Shown one piece after another: positions 8,570-16,649 of a stretch of DNA of 36,916 bases. Location of the stretch: positions 1 to 36,916 of the forward strand of contig CANPXW010000013.1 in assembly GCA_947587025.1 (NCBI GenBank), read 5' to 3'. The notes beneath the pieces were generated by a model. The model was given only the letters and a program-made list of their open reading frames with translations. It did no database searches and was not told where the DNA came from. Source of the DNA: an uncultured Oscillospiraceae bacterium (GTDB taxonomy: Bacteria > Bacillota > Clostridia > Oscillospirales > Oscillospiraceae). The position numbers and the translations under genes are program-made. Position 1 is the stretch's first letter. Each line of letters opens with the position of its first letter.

Positions 8570-9899
8570 ATGCAAATGCGGATAGGGATAATCGGCCTCG
8601 GGTATGTGGGGCTGACACTGGCGATCACGGCGGCGGAGCACGGCGTCGATGTGTACGGGGTGGAGATCTCCGAGCACATCAAGTCGTGCCTGCGGGAGAA
8701 CCGTGCGCATTTTTTTGAGCCGGGCCTGGACAGGCTCATTGCCAGACAGAATGGTAGGAACTTCCACTGCGTGGAGAGCTTCCCACAGGACAAGGGATTT
8801 GACGCCTTTGTCATCACGGTGGGGACGCCGCTGTTAGCCGGGGGGGGTTAAACAACCGAATTTCGATTACATAAGATCAGCGCTCCGCTCCATCGAGAGC
8901 AACTATAACGGCGATCAGCTGATCATCCTGCGCTCCACCGTGTCGGTGGGGACCACCCGCAACATCGTCCTGCCGTTTTTGTCCGAGCTGTGCGGCAGAC
9001 CTGAGGACCAGGTGCTGGCGGCGATGTGCCCGGAGCGGACCGTGGAGGGCAAGGCGGTGGAGGAGCTTACCCACCTGCCCCAGATCATCAGCGGCAGCAA
9101 CGAGCGCGCCCTGGAGATCGCCCAGCGGTTCTTCCGGTACATGACGCCTTACGTCATCCCCGTAGCCTCTCTGGAGGAGGCAGAGCTGGTGAAGCTGTAC
9201 TGCAACACCTACCGGGACATGAGCTTTGCCATCGGCAACGCCTTCTGCATCGCGGCACAGACCTTCGGCGTGGACGGCGCCAGCGTCATCCGCCATGCGA
9301 ACCAGGGCTACGCCCGGTCGAACATCGCCCTGCCCGGCTTCGTGGCCGGACCGTGCCTGGAAAAGGACGCCTATATCCTCACGAACAACATGCCGGACTG
9401 CCCCAGCAAGGACTTTATCATGGCCGGCCGGCGGTTCAACGAGTCCATGGAGGACTACGTGGTGGACTGGGTGAAGGCCCATGTGGGCGAGCCGGGGGAT
9501 GAAAAGGTCGTGGCGATCTCGGGGATGGCCTTCAAGGGCCAGCCGGAGACGTCCGATCTGCGGGGCTCCTCCTCGGTGTACATCGCGCGCAAGCTGCACG
9601 CGCTGGGCTACCGCCTGGCACTGCACGACTTCGTGGCGCATCGGGAGGAGATGCAGGCGCTCGGCCTGGGCCAGGTGTACGCGGACCTTGCCGACGCTTG
9701 CCGCGACGCCAAGGTGCTGCTGGTGCTGAATAACCACAGGCGTTATCAGGACGTGCAGCGCTGCCCGGAGATCGAGCACAGTAAGGGCGGCTTCGCGATA
9801 CTGGACGCCTGGGGCGCGTGCCGGGATCTGTACCACAGCGATGGGGTGAAGATCTGCACGCTGGGCGATTTCATGCTCGATGGGGAGGCGCTGAAATGA
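8570..9899 (+). CDS. Nucleotide-sugar dehydrogenase (UDP-HexNAc / UDP-ManNAc dehydrogenase-like), out of frame at a G8 run
   Basis: Family enzymes oxidise the C6 hydroxyl of a UDP-sugar to a uronic acid with two NAD+. The N-terminal part (8570-8851) has IGIIGLGYVGLTLAITAAE and VITVGTPL, then hits TAA right after eight G (8840-8847). The rest continues in another frame from KQPNFDYIRSA (8850) through CPERTVEGKA, LYCNTYRDMSFAIGNAF, GPCLEKDAYIL with the catalytic cysteine, and AFKGQPETSDLR. With 7 or 10 G the frame is continuous and gives about 442 residues, the normal family length. No other defect is seen, so it reads as a phase-OFF gene rather than a decayed one. AGGAGA lies before ATG 8570. 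Its end overlaps the next gene (ATGA). Confidence 0.85.
8840..8847 (+). repeat. G8 run that breaks the nucleotide-sugar dehydrogenase frame
   Basis: Context TTAGCC-G8-TTAAAC. Eight G read Gly-Gly-Gly then TAA. Seven or ten restore Gly-Gly-Val-Lys-Gln-Pro and the rest of the enzyme. Nine would stop at TAA seven codons past the first frame-shifted codon. Confidence 0.9.
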
Positions 9900-10900
9900 A
9901 GAGAGTGATCGTGACCGGAGGAAGCGGTTTTATCGGATACCATCTGGCCAGCGACCTGGCCGGACAGGCGGACACGGAGGTCACCGTGATCGACAACCAC
10001 GCCCGCGGCATTCCTGACGACATGTTCAAGGGGCTGCTGGCGCGTGAGAACGTGGTGTTCCTCAACGCTGACATGACCAACAAGGACTTTTACCAGCGGC
10101 TCAGCGGCCGTTATGACGAGATATACCACCTGGCGGCGATCAACGGCACGAAGAACTTTTACGAGCGGCCGTACGACGTGCTGCGGGCCAATATCCTCTC
10201 GCTGATGAACATGCTGGAGTGGTGCACGCCGGACAACTGCGGCGGTTTTCTGTTCTCGTCCTCGTCGGAGACCTACGCGGGCACGCTCAACAGCTTTTTG
10301 GACGAGCACCCGGAGTTCATCCCCACGAGAGAGGATGTGCCCCTGTCCATCGACAACGTGCTCAATCCCCGCTGGTCCTACGGCGGCAGCAAGATCATCG
10401 GCGAGATCATCACCGCCAATTACTGCCGTGTACACGGCGTCAGCTCGCGGATCATCCGCTATCACAACATCTACGGCGTGCGCATGGGCTTCGACCATGT
10501 GCTGCCGGAGTTTTTCCGCCGCGTCTATCACCGGGAGGACCCGTTCAAGATCTTCGGCGGGGAGGAGACCCGCGCGTTCTGCTCCGTGGCCGACGGCGTG
10601 AAGGCCACGCAGGCGGTGATGCGCACCGAGCGCTGCGACGGCCAGATCGTCCATATCGGAAACAGCACCCAGGAGATCAGGATCATCGATCTGCTGCGCA
10701 AGGTGCTGGACATCGCTGATTTTCACCCTGAGATACAGGTGCATCCCGCGCCGGAGGGCTGCGTGATGCGCCGCTGCCCCAACACAGACAAGCTCAAGAG
10801 CCTTACAGGCTTCGAGGCGAAGCAGACGCTGGACGACGTGCTGCCGGAGATGTACCGGTGGTACATGCGGCGTTACGCCGAGATGGAAGGGGGCGATTGA
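9896..10900 (+). CDS. NAD-dependent epimerase/dehydratase (extended SDR)
   Basis: A 334-residue nucleotide-sugar SDR. It has VTGGSGFIGYHLA at the N-terminus (NAD site), IYHLAAINGTKNFYERP, FLFSSSSETYAG (active-site Ser/Thr region) and the WSYGGSKIIGE stretch, which supplies the Tyr-x3-Lys pair. It could be a 4-epimerase or decarboxylase acting on the product of the dehydrogenase it overlaps (ATGA), for example a UDP-uronic acid. That would place both under the same G-run switch, because loss of coupling may lower its translation. A longer in-frame reading from 9818 is rejected because it only covers the other frame of the preceding gene. Confidence 0.85.
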   Translation: MKRVIVTGGSGFIGYHLASDLAGQADTEVTVIDNHARGIPDDMFKGLLARENVVFLNADMTNKDFYQRLSGRYDEIYHLAAINGTKNFYERPYDVLRANILSLMNMLEWCTPDNCGGFLFSSSSETYAGTLNSFLDEHPEFIPTREDVPLSIDNVLNPRWSYGGSKIIGEIITANYCRVHGVSSRIIRYHNIYGVRMGFDHVLPEFFRRVYHREDPFKIFGGEETRAFCSVADGVKATQAVMRTERCDGQIVHIGNSTQEIRIIDLLRKVLDIADFHPEIQVHPAPEGCVMRRCPNTDKLKSLTGFEAKQTLDDVLPEMYRWYMRRYAEMEGGD

Positions 10901-11161
10901 GGCGTCATAAGAGGGACGCCCGCATACCTTTCAGGGACTGAATGACCGGATTCCGGTCTGTGGACGATAAGGGCTGTCTCATGCATCCGCGCATGAGGTA
11001 CCTGCAGGCAGATGTTCTGTTGATCTGACGGGGCGCTGTGAGCGACGGCTGTTACTCCGGCTCAGCGGCGCAGCGTATGAGAGTGTTTTGAAACGCATCC
11101 GCGCTTTGACGAGCGCGTGAATAAGCCGTTCGATCAATACACAGGAATGGAGCATCTATCT
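10901..11161 (+). other. Gene-free gap with three small inverted repeats
   Basis: No convincing open frame. Three perfect inverted repeats are visible: ACCGGA-T-TCCGGT (10935-10947), CTCATGC/GCATGAG (10978-10997) and CGCGCT/AGCGCG (11100-11117). None has a T run, and no good promoter is seen. It is the longest gap inside the operon and sits just before the GDP-sugar genes, so it may be a processing or regulatory site, or scar tissue from insertion of a gene block. Confidence 0.35.
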
Positions 11162-12193
11162 ATGAAAACAGCGCTTATTACCGGCATCACCGGACAGGAC
11201 GGTTCCTACCTGGCGGAGTTTCTGCTGGAAAAGGGCTACGACGTGCACGGCGTGATCCGGCGCAGCTCGGTGGATTACCATGAGCGGATCGAGCATCTGA
11301 AGGGGAAGGAACGCTTCCACCTGCACTACGGCGACCTGGGCGACTCCATGAGCCTGGTGCGCATCGTTGGTGCCGTTCGGCCGGACGAGATATACAATCT
11401 GGCGGCGCAGAGCCATGTACAGGTGTCCTTCGACGTGCCGGAATACTCCGGCGACGTGGACGCGCTGGGGTGTCTGCGGGTGTTGGAAGCGGTGCGGCTT
11501 TGCGGCCTGGCGAACAGCTGCCGGGTCTATCAGGCGTCCACCTCGGAGCTGTTCGGCAAGGTGGAGGAGGTCCCCCAGCGGGAGACGACACCCTTTCACC
11601 CATTCAGCCCCTACGCAGTCGCGAAGCAGTACGGTTACTGGATCGTGAAGGAGTACCGGGAGGCGTACGGGATGTACTGCTGCAACGGCATCCTGTTCAA
11701 CCACGAGTCGGAGCGACGTGGCGAGACCTTCGTGACGCGGAAGATCACGCTGGCGGCGGCGCGTATCGCTCAGGGAAAGCAGGAGAAGCTGTATCTGGGG
11801 AATCTGTCTTCACTGCGGGACTGGGGCTATGCGAAGGACTATGTGCAGTGCATGTGGCTGATGCTCCAGCAGGAGCGGCCGGATGATTACGTGATCGCCA
11901 CCGGTGAGCAGCACAGCGTGCGCCAGTTTTGCCAGTTGGCATTTCAGTATGCCGGGATCGAACTGGACTTTGTCGGCGAGGGAATGGACGAGAAGGGCGT
12001 TGACCGAGCCACAGGCCGGGTGCTGGTGGAGGTGTCGCCGGAATTTTACCGGCCTACGGATGTGGTGGACCTGTGGGGTGACCCGTCGAAGGCGCGCAGA
12101 GAGCTGGGCTGGGACCCTGCCAGCACGCCGTTTGAGGAATTGGTGCGGCTGATGGTGGAGCACGATATGGCGAAGGTCGCCAGGGAATGCTGA
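11162..12193 (+). CDS. gmd: GDP-mannose 4,6-dehydratase
   Basis: Converts GDP-D-mannose to GDP-4-keto-6-deoxy-D-mannose in the cytoplasm. The 343-residue protein shows [42 protein letters not shown], the STSELFGK catalytic Thr/Glu region, [12 protein letters not shown] with the Tyr-x3-Lys pair, [18 protein letters not shown] and the C-terminal [14 protein letters not shown], all diagnostic for Gmd. ATG 11162 is chosen because MKTALITG is the normal start; a frame open from 11117 adds an unrelated stretch. It feeds both following genes. With manA, the mutase and manC downstream the pathway from fructose-6-phosphate is complete in this operon. Confidence 0.96.
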   Translation: MKTALITGITGQDGSYLAEFLLEKGYDVHGVIRRSSVDYHERIEHLKGKERFHLHYGDLGDSMSLVRIVGAVRPDEIYNLAAQSHVQVSFDVPEYSGDVDALGCLRVLEAVRLCGLANSCRVYQASTSELFGKVEEVPQRETTPFHPFSPYAVAKQYGYWIVKEYREAYGMYCCNGILFNHESERRGETFVTRKITLAAARIAQGKQEKLYLGNLSSLRDWGYAKDYVQCMWLMLQQERPDDYVIATGEQHSVRQFCQLAFQYAGIELDFVGEGMDEKGVDRATGRVLVEVSPEFYRPTDVVDLWGDPSKARRELGWDPASTPFEELVRLMVEHDMAKVAREC

Positions 12194-12209
12194 TCCGGGG
12201 GATGGGGCT

Positions 12210-13157
12210 ATGATCGATAAGAATGCGAAAATATATGTGGCCGGGCACACGGGACTGGTGGGCAGCGCCTTCGTGCGGCAGCTGCGGAAAAAGGGGTACA
12301 CGAACCTCGTGCTGCGCACCCACGGTGAGCTGGATCTGCTGCGGCAGGAGGATGTGGAGCGGTTTTTCCGCGAAGAGCGGCCGGAGTACGTGATCGACGC
12401 CGCCGCCAAGGTGGGAGGCATCAAGGCCAACAGCGAGGCTCCGGCAGACTTCTTTTACGTGAACATGCAGATCCAGCAGAACCTGATCTGGACGGCCTAT
12501 AAGAGCGGCGTGAAGAAGTTTCTCTTCCTGGGCAGCGCGTGTATGTACCCGAAGCAGTGCCCGCAGCCGATGAAGGAGGAGTATTTGCTGACCGGCCTGC
12601 CGGAGATCACCAACGAGGCCTATGCCCTGGCGAAGGCATGCGGCACCAGATTCTGCTCATATATCAACCGGCAATATGGCGCGGACTTCATCACAGCCAT
12701 CCCCGCCAACGCCTACGGGATCGGGGACAATTTCGACCCGGAGCACAGCCATGTGATACCGGCGCTGCTGGTGAAGTACCACAACGCGCAGCAGCGGGGC
12801 GAGCCGTCTATCACGCTGTGGGGGACGGGCGCGGCTTTGAGGGAGTTCATCGACACGGACGACATGGCGGACGCCGGGATATTCCTGCTGGAGAACTATT
12901 CCGGCCCGGAGCCCATCAACGTAGGGACGGGGGAGGAGGTATCCATGCTGGAACTGGCCCATATGATCCGGGAGATCACCGGCTTCCGGGGCGAGATCGT
13001 CACGGACCCATCCAAGCCGGACGGCATGCCGCGCCGGCTGTGTGACAGCGGCCGTATCCATGCCATGGGCTGGAAGTCCTCTGTTCCTTTACGGGATGGG
13101 ATCGAGAAGCTCTATAGGTGGTATCTGGCACAGCTGAAGGACGGAGAAAGCGTCTGA
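12210..13157 (+). CDS. GDP-L-fucose synthase / GDP-L-colitose synthase family epimerase-reductase
   Basis: A 315-residue SDR of the Fcl/WcaG family. YVAGHTGLVGSAFVRQL forms the NADPH site. FLGSACMYP supplies the active-site Ser and Cys, NEAYALAKACG the Tyr-x3-Lys pair, and DPEHSHVIPALL the catalytic His used in 3,5-epimerisation. Fcl makes GDP-L-fucose; the homologous ColC makes GDP-L-colitose from the 3,6-dideoxy 4-keto sugar. Because a ColD-like dehydratase follows 55 bases downstream, the colitose role is favoured, but the same protein could serve both substrates, and residues alone do not decide. Confidence 0.88.
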   Translation: MIDKNAKIYVAGHTGLVGSAFVRQLRKKGYTNLVLRTHGELDLLRQEDVERFFREERPEYVIDAAAKVGGIKANSEAPADFFYVNMQIQQNLIWTAYKSGVKKFLFLGSACMYPKQCPQPMKEEYLLTGLPEITNEAYALAKACGTRFCSYINRQYGADFITAIPANAYGIGDNFDPEHSHVIPALLVKYHNAQQRGEPSITLWGTGAALREFIDTDDMADAGIFLLENYSGPEPINVGTGEEVSMLELAHMIREITGFRGEIVTDPSKPDGMPRRLCDSGRIHAMGWKSSVPLRDGIEKLYRWYLAQLKDGESV

Positions 13158-13212
13158 CGTGCCGGAGACAGCGGAAAGAACGACGTATAACAAGCGGATC
13201 GAGGAGGTCAAA

Positions 13213-14457
13213 ATGAGATACAGTCTTTGCAGCAGCACATGGGACAGCAGGGAGATTGACGCCATCCATGATGTGATCGGCTCCGGCATGTTCTCCATGG
13301 GCAAAAAGGTCCAGGAGTTTGAAAAAAGCTTCGCGGAGAAATTTGGCGCGAAATACGCTGTCATGGTCAACTCCGGCTCCTCTGCCAATCTGGTGGCGAT
13401 CGCCGCGATGGTCTATTCCGGGCGGCTGCATAGGGGGGACGAGGTGATCGTTCCGGCAGTGTCCTGGAGCACGACCTACTTCCCGCTGTACCAGATGGGA
13501 CTGAAGCTCCGGTTCGTCGACATCGACCGGGATACGCTGAACATGGATGTGGAGAAGCTGGCGCGGGCGATTACACCGGACACGCGCATGGTATGCCTAG
13601 TCAATCTGCTGGGAAACCCCAATGAGTTCGACCAGGTCTTCCGCATCTGCCGGGACAGGGACATCATCGTCATGGAGGACAACTGTGAGTCCCTGGGCGC
13701 GGAGTACGACGGGAAAATGGCGGGCACCTTCGGCCTGGTAGGCACGTTTTCCATGTTCTACTCCCATCACCTCTATACGATGGAGGGCGGCATGGCGGTC
13801 ACAGACGACGAGCGGCTTTACCACACCATGCTGTGCGTCCGGGCCCATGGCTGGACCCGGAACCTGCCCCAGGACAGCCCGATATATCAGAAGGGCGAGA
13901 ACGCCTTTTACGAGAGCTTCAACTTTATCATGCCTGGCTTCAACATGCGGCCGCTGGAGATCGAGGCGGCGGCCGGCTTGGTGCAGCTGGAAAAGATGGA
14001 CCGCATCCTGGCTCAGCGGCGGGAGAATGCCCGGCACTTTCAGGAGAGGATGGCGGACATACCGGGCGTGCGCATCCAGAAGGAGGTAGGCAGCAGCTCC
14101 TGGTATGGCTTCGCGGTGGTCCTGGAAGGGGAGAGAGCCTCTCTCCGTGACGAGATCGTCCGGCAGCTCCCGGAGCGGGGCATAGAGGTGCGGCCGATCG
14201 TGGCGGGCAACTTCACCCGCAACAAGGTCATCGAGTACCTGGATCACACCGTGGCGGATGAATTGACCGCCAGCGACGACATCCACGACCATGGATTTTT
14301 TGTCGGCAACTATGGCACAGAGAATTTTGAGCAGATCGACTATTTTACGGACGTGTTGAAAGAACTGCTGGGAGCCGGGGGGGTACACGATAATAGCTGC
14401 GCTTACTATGTGTTCGACCTCTGCGGTCTCCTCTGTAGTGTGGAGGCGGCGCGATGA
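13213..14457 (+). CDS. colD: ColD-like GDP-4-keto-6-deoxymannose 3-dehydratase (DegT/AHBA aminotransferase fold, His in place of Lys)
   Basis: PLP enzyme of the sugar aminotransferase fold. In the cofactor region it reads MFYSHHLYTMEGG (His185-His186) where aminotransferases carry the Schiff-base lysine. That Lys-to-His change marks the 3-dehydratases ColD and RfbH, and RAHGWTRNLP is also typical of them. Gmd and a ColC/Fcl-like gene directly upstream point to GDP-L-colitose. ATG 13213 with AGGAGG at 13202-13207 gives about 388 residues up to a G7 run at 14377-14383, the normal family length. In the present state the frame continues for about 26 unusual residues to a TGA overlapping the next ATG. 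One more G would end it after Gly-Gly-Gly-Thr-Arg. RfbH-type activity remains possible, but no RfbI-like reductase is near. Confidence 0.8.
   Translation: MRYSLCSSTWDSREIDAIHDVIGSGMFSMGKKVQEFEKSFAEKFGAKYAVMVNSGSSANLVAIAAMVYSGRLHRGDEVIVPAVSWSTTYFPLYQMGLKLRFVDIDRDTLNMDVEKLARAITPDTRMVCLVNLLGNPNEFDQVFRICRDRDIIVMEDNCESLGAEYDGKMAGTFGLVGTFSMFYSHHLYTMEGGMAVTDDERLYHTMLCVRAHGWTRNLPQDSPIYQKGENAFYESFNFIMPGFNMRPLEIEAAAGLVQLEKMDRILAQRRENARHFQERMADIPGVRIQKEVGSSSWYGFAVVLEGERASLRDEIVRQLPERGIEVRPIVAGNFTRNKVIEYLDHTVADELTASDDIHDHGFFVGNYGTENFEQIDYFTDVLKELLGAGGVHDNSCAYYVFDLCGLLCSVEAAR
14377..14383 (+). repeat. G7 run at the C-terminus of the ColD-like gene
   Basis: Context GGAGCC-G7-TACACG. Seven G read on to 14457 and an ATGA overlap with the cupin gene. 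Eight stop at TAA after Thr-Arg. Six or nine run out of frame to 14770, through most of the cupin gene. Confidence 0.8.
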
Positions 14458-14816
14458 TACGCAGTCTCCGTACAGACTTCTCGTTCGTGGACGACCGGGG
14501 CGAGATATGCCAGATACTCAGCGTGCCCTGCAGACAGGTGAACTATCTGTACACAAAGGCCGGAGCAAAGCGCGGCAGGCACTACCACAAGCAGAACCGG
14601 GAGATATTCTACGTCATAAGCGGCGAGGTGAAGATACAGGCGCAGGCCGTCGGGAAAGCGGACGTGCGGGAAGAAGGCACTTTTTCATCCGGCGACGCGT
14701 TTTTGGTGGAGCCATACGCGATACACGACCTGACGTTCCTGCGCGATACGCAGATGGTCGTCGTCTATGACGTAGGCGTCGAGCAAGATGGACAAAAGGA
14801 TATTTTTGAGGGATAG
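14454..14816 (+). CDS. Small cupin protein (WxcM/FdtA-like sugar isomerase fold)
   Basis: A 120-residue single cupin. RGRHYHKQNREIFYVISGEV carries the first cupin motif (His, His, Glu) and FLVEPYAIHDLTF the second (His). Proteins like this next to deoxysugar genes are often 3,4-ketoisomerases (FdtA, QdtA) or sugar-binding auxiliary cupins. Its place between the ColD-like dehydratase and a split transketolase suggests that it acts on the 4-keto-6-deoxy or 3,6-dideoxy GDP-sugar, but no substrate can be assigned. GGAGG lies at 14442-14446, and the start overlaps the present end of the upstream frame. Confidence 0.7.
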   Translation: MIRSLRTDFSFVDDRGEICQILSVPCRQVNYLYTKAGAKRGRHYHKQNREIFYVISGEVKIQAQAVGKADVREEGTFSSGDAFLVEPYAIHDLTFLRDTQMVVVYDVGVEQDGQKDIFEG

Positions 14817-14909
14817 CCTTTCGGAGCCGGCGAACGATCCTCCGGAGATGCGCTGTCCTGCCCCGCCGGTATCAGGGCGGTGCAACGATATATGATGGAG
14901 ATCGGAATA

Positions 14910-15683
14910 ATGGAAACACAGACTGCGATACGAGAGATAAAAAAACAGATACTGACCGCCTGCTATACCGCGAAGGAAGGGCATGTGGCCAGCTCCTATT
15001 CGATACTGGACATCCTGTATGTGCTTTATCACGGTGTTCTCAACTGCTCTCCCGACAGGATGGACGATCCGGCGAGGGACCGGTTCATCCTGAGCAAGGG
15101 CCATGCGGCGATCGGGTATTATGCGATACTGGCGGACGCCGGCTATATCAGCCAGCCGCTGGAGAGCATGTGCAGCTTTGATAGCTGCCTGGGCGGGCAT
15201 CCTGACTGCAACAAGGTGCCGGGCGTCGAGGTGTCGACCGGGTCCCTGGGACACGGCGTGCCGATGGCGGTCGGTATTGCGTGGGCACTGAAGATACAGC
15301 GCAACGCCGCGCACGTCTATGTGCTGGCGGGAGACGGAGAGATGAACGAGGGGACGGTCTGGGAATCGCTGCTCATCGCGAACCACCAGAAGCTGAACAA
15401 TCTCACGTTCATCCTGGACTTCAACCATTCCACGGACAGAGCGGTCGACCTGGGGAACGTTGGGGACAAGCTGTCGGCCTTCGGATTCGAGGTAGTGGAG
15501 GCGGATGGCCACGATCATGAGCAGCTCAAGACCGCTCTGCTGACCAGAGCGGACCGCCCGGTGGCTGTGATCGCGCACACCATCAAGGGCTGCGGCATCC
15601 GGGAGATGACGAACGAGCCGGCTTGGCACCACCGCGTCCCGACGCAGGAGGAGTATGCGGCGTTTATGGAGGAACTGGCATGA
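14910..15683 (+). CDS. Transketolase-like N-terminal subunit (TPP-binding)
   Basis: About 257 residues, matching the TPP-binding first half of transketolase. Segments FILSKGHAAIGYYA, STGSLGHGVPMAVGIAWA and the thiamine diphosphate motif GDGEMNEG followed by FILDFN are clear. ATG 14910 is preferred (GGAG at 14897-14900). Transketolase moves a two-carbon ketol unit between sugars. Split pairs of this type occur in carbohydrate-modification clusters as well as in central metabolism. Here it lies among GDP-deoxysugar genes and overlaps its partner subunit by four bases (ATGA), so a dedicated role in making an unusual sugar is likely. The product is unknown. Confidence 0.88.
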   Translation: METQTAIREIKKQILTACYTAKEGHVASSYSILDILYVLYHGVLNCSPDRMDDPARDRFILSKGHAAIGYYAILADAGYISQPLESMCSFDSCLGGHPDCNKVPGVEVSTGSLGHGVPMAVGIAWALKIQRNAAHVYVLAGDGEMNEGTVWESLLIANHQKLNNLTFILDFNHSTDRAVDLGNVGDKLSAFGFEVVEADGHDHEQLKTALLTRADRPVAVIAHTIKGCGIREMTNEPAWHHRVPTQEEYAAFMEELA

Positions 15684-16609
15684 AGATGAGACAGCAGTTT
15701 CCCCGGAGCATTGGGGAGATCATGGACCGGGATGAGCGGGTGGTCACCCTGCTGGGCGACATCGGCGTGTGGTCCTTTCATGAGGTGGCGGAGCGTCACC
15801 CCAGCCGTGTGAGCAATATCGGCATCCTGGAGCAGGCGATGATCGGCGTGGCGGCCGGTATGGCGAAGACGGGGCTCATCCCGGTGGTGCACACCATAGC
15901 GCCGTTCATCGTGGAGCGGGCCTATGAACAGCTGATGCTGGACTTCGGCTACCAGGGCCTGTGCGGGAATTTCATCGGCGTGGGCGCGTCCTACGACTAT
16001 TCCGGACTGGGCCATACCCATTACTGTCCGGGCGACGTTGATCTGCTGTCCGTCATCCCCAACATGCAGATCGTCCTTCCCGGCACGGCGGAAGAGCTCG
16101 ACCGGCTGCTGAAGGAGGCCTACGACGACGGCCAGCCTACATATTACAGAGTCAGCGAAAGAGAGAACGCCCTTTCCCACCCGGTGCGTCTGGGAAAGGC
16201 AGAGGTAGTCAAGACCGGAAAACTGGCGACAGTGATCGCGGTGGGACCTATGCTGGATAAGGTGCTGGAGGCGGCGGGCGATCTGGACGTGACTATCCTC
16301 TACTATACGTCCGTGTGCCCGTTCGACTATGAAACGTTCCGGCAGTACCACCGGTCCGGCCTGCTGATCGTATGCGAGCCGTATTATTCCGGCGCGGTCC
16401 TCAAGGCGATCACGGAGCAGGACGGCCGGTTCTCCGGCAAGGTGTGCAGCATCGGCATACCGAAGAGCTATATCACCCGGTATGGCACCATCGACGAAGA
16501 GGACCGTGTGTTCGGGCTCGACCCGGCGTCCATACGCGCGCGGATCGAGGCAGTCCTGAAAGAACAGGCAGCCAATGGCCGTAACGACGGTGGGTCCAGG
16601 AATATCTGA
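15680..16609 (+). CDS. Transketolase-like C-terminal subunit
   Basis: About 309 residues, the pyrimidine-binding and C-terminal parts of transketolase. VSNIGILEQAMIGVAAGMA contains the glutamate that activates the thiamine ring, and DYSGLGHTHYCPGDVDLLS follows as in the family. It must pair with the subunit encoded just upstream, whose stop overlaps this start. The pair equals one transketolase in length. The last 20 residues are hydrophilic and not conserved-looking. Specificity may differ from housekeeping transketolase given its neighbours. Confidence 0.88.
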   Translation: MKMRQQFPRSIGEIMDRDERVVTLLGDIGVWSFHEVAERHPSRVSNIGILEQAMIGVAAGMAKTGLIPVVHTIAPFIVERAYEQLMLDFGYQGLCGNFIGVGASYDYSGLGHTHYCPGDVDLLSVIPNMQIVLPGTAEELDRLLKEAYDDGQPTYYRVSERENALSHPVRLGKAEVVKTGKLATVIAVGPMLDKVLEAAGDLDVTILYYTSVCPFDYETFRQYHRSGLLIVCEPYYSGAVLKAITEQDGRFSGKVCSIGIPKSYITRYGTIDEEDRVFGLDPASIRARIEAVLKEQAANGRNDGGSRNI

Positions 16610-16649
16610 AGGATCATAGCAGAACGAGATCATGATCTTGGAGGCGTCT

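Noticed and set aside
8709-8715. T7 run inside the sugar dehydrogenase
   Set aside because: The frame is intact across it, and only G runs form the repeated pattern.
8940-9899. Separate gene starting at GTG 8940
   Set aside because: The same frame carries family-conserved sequence upstream to 8850, so this is the second part of the frameshifted dehydrogenase, not an independent gene.
13432-13437. G6 run in the ColD-like gene
   Set aside because: Shorter than the others and followed by AC, not TA; runs of five or six G are common across the window.
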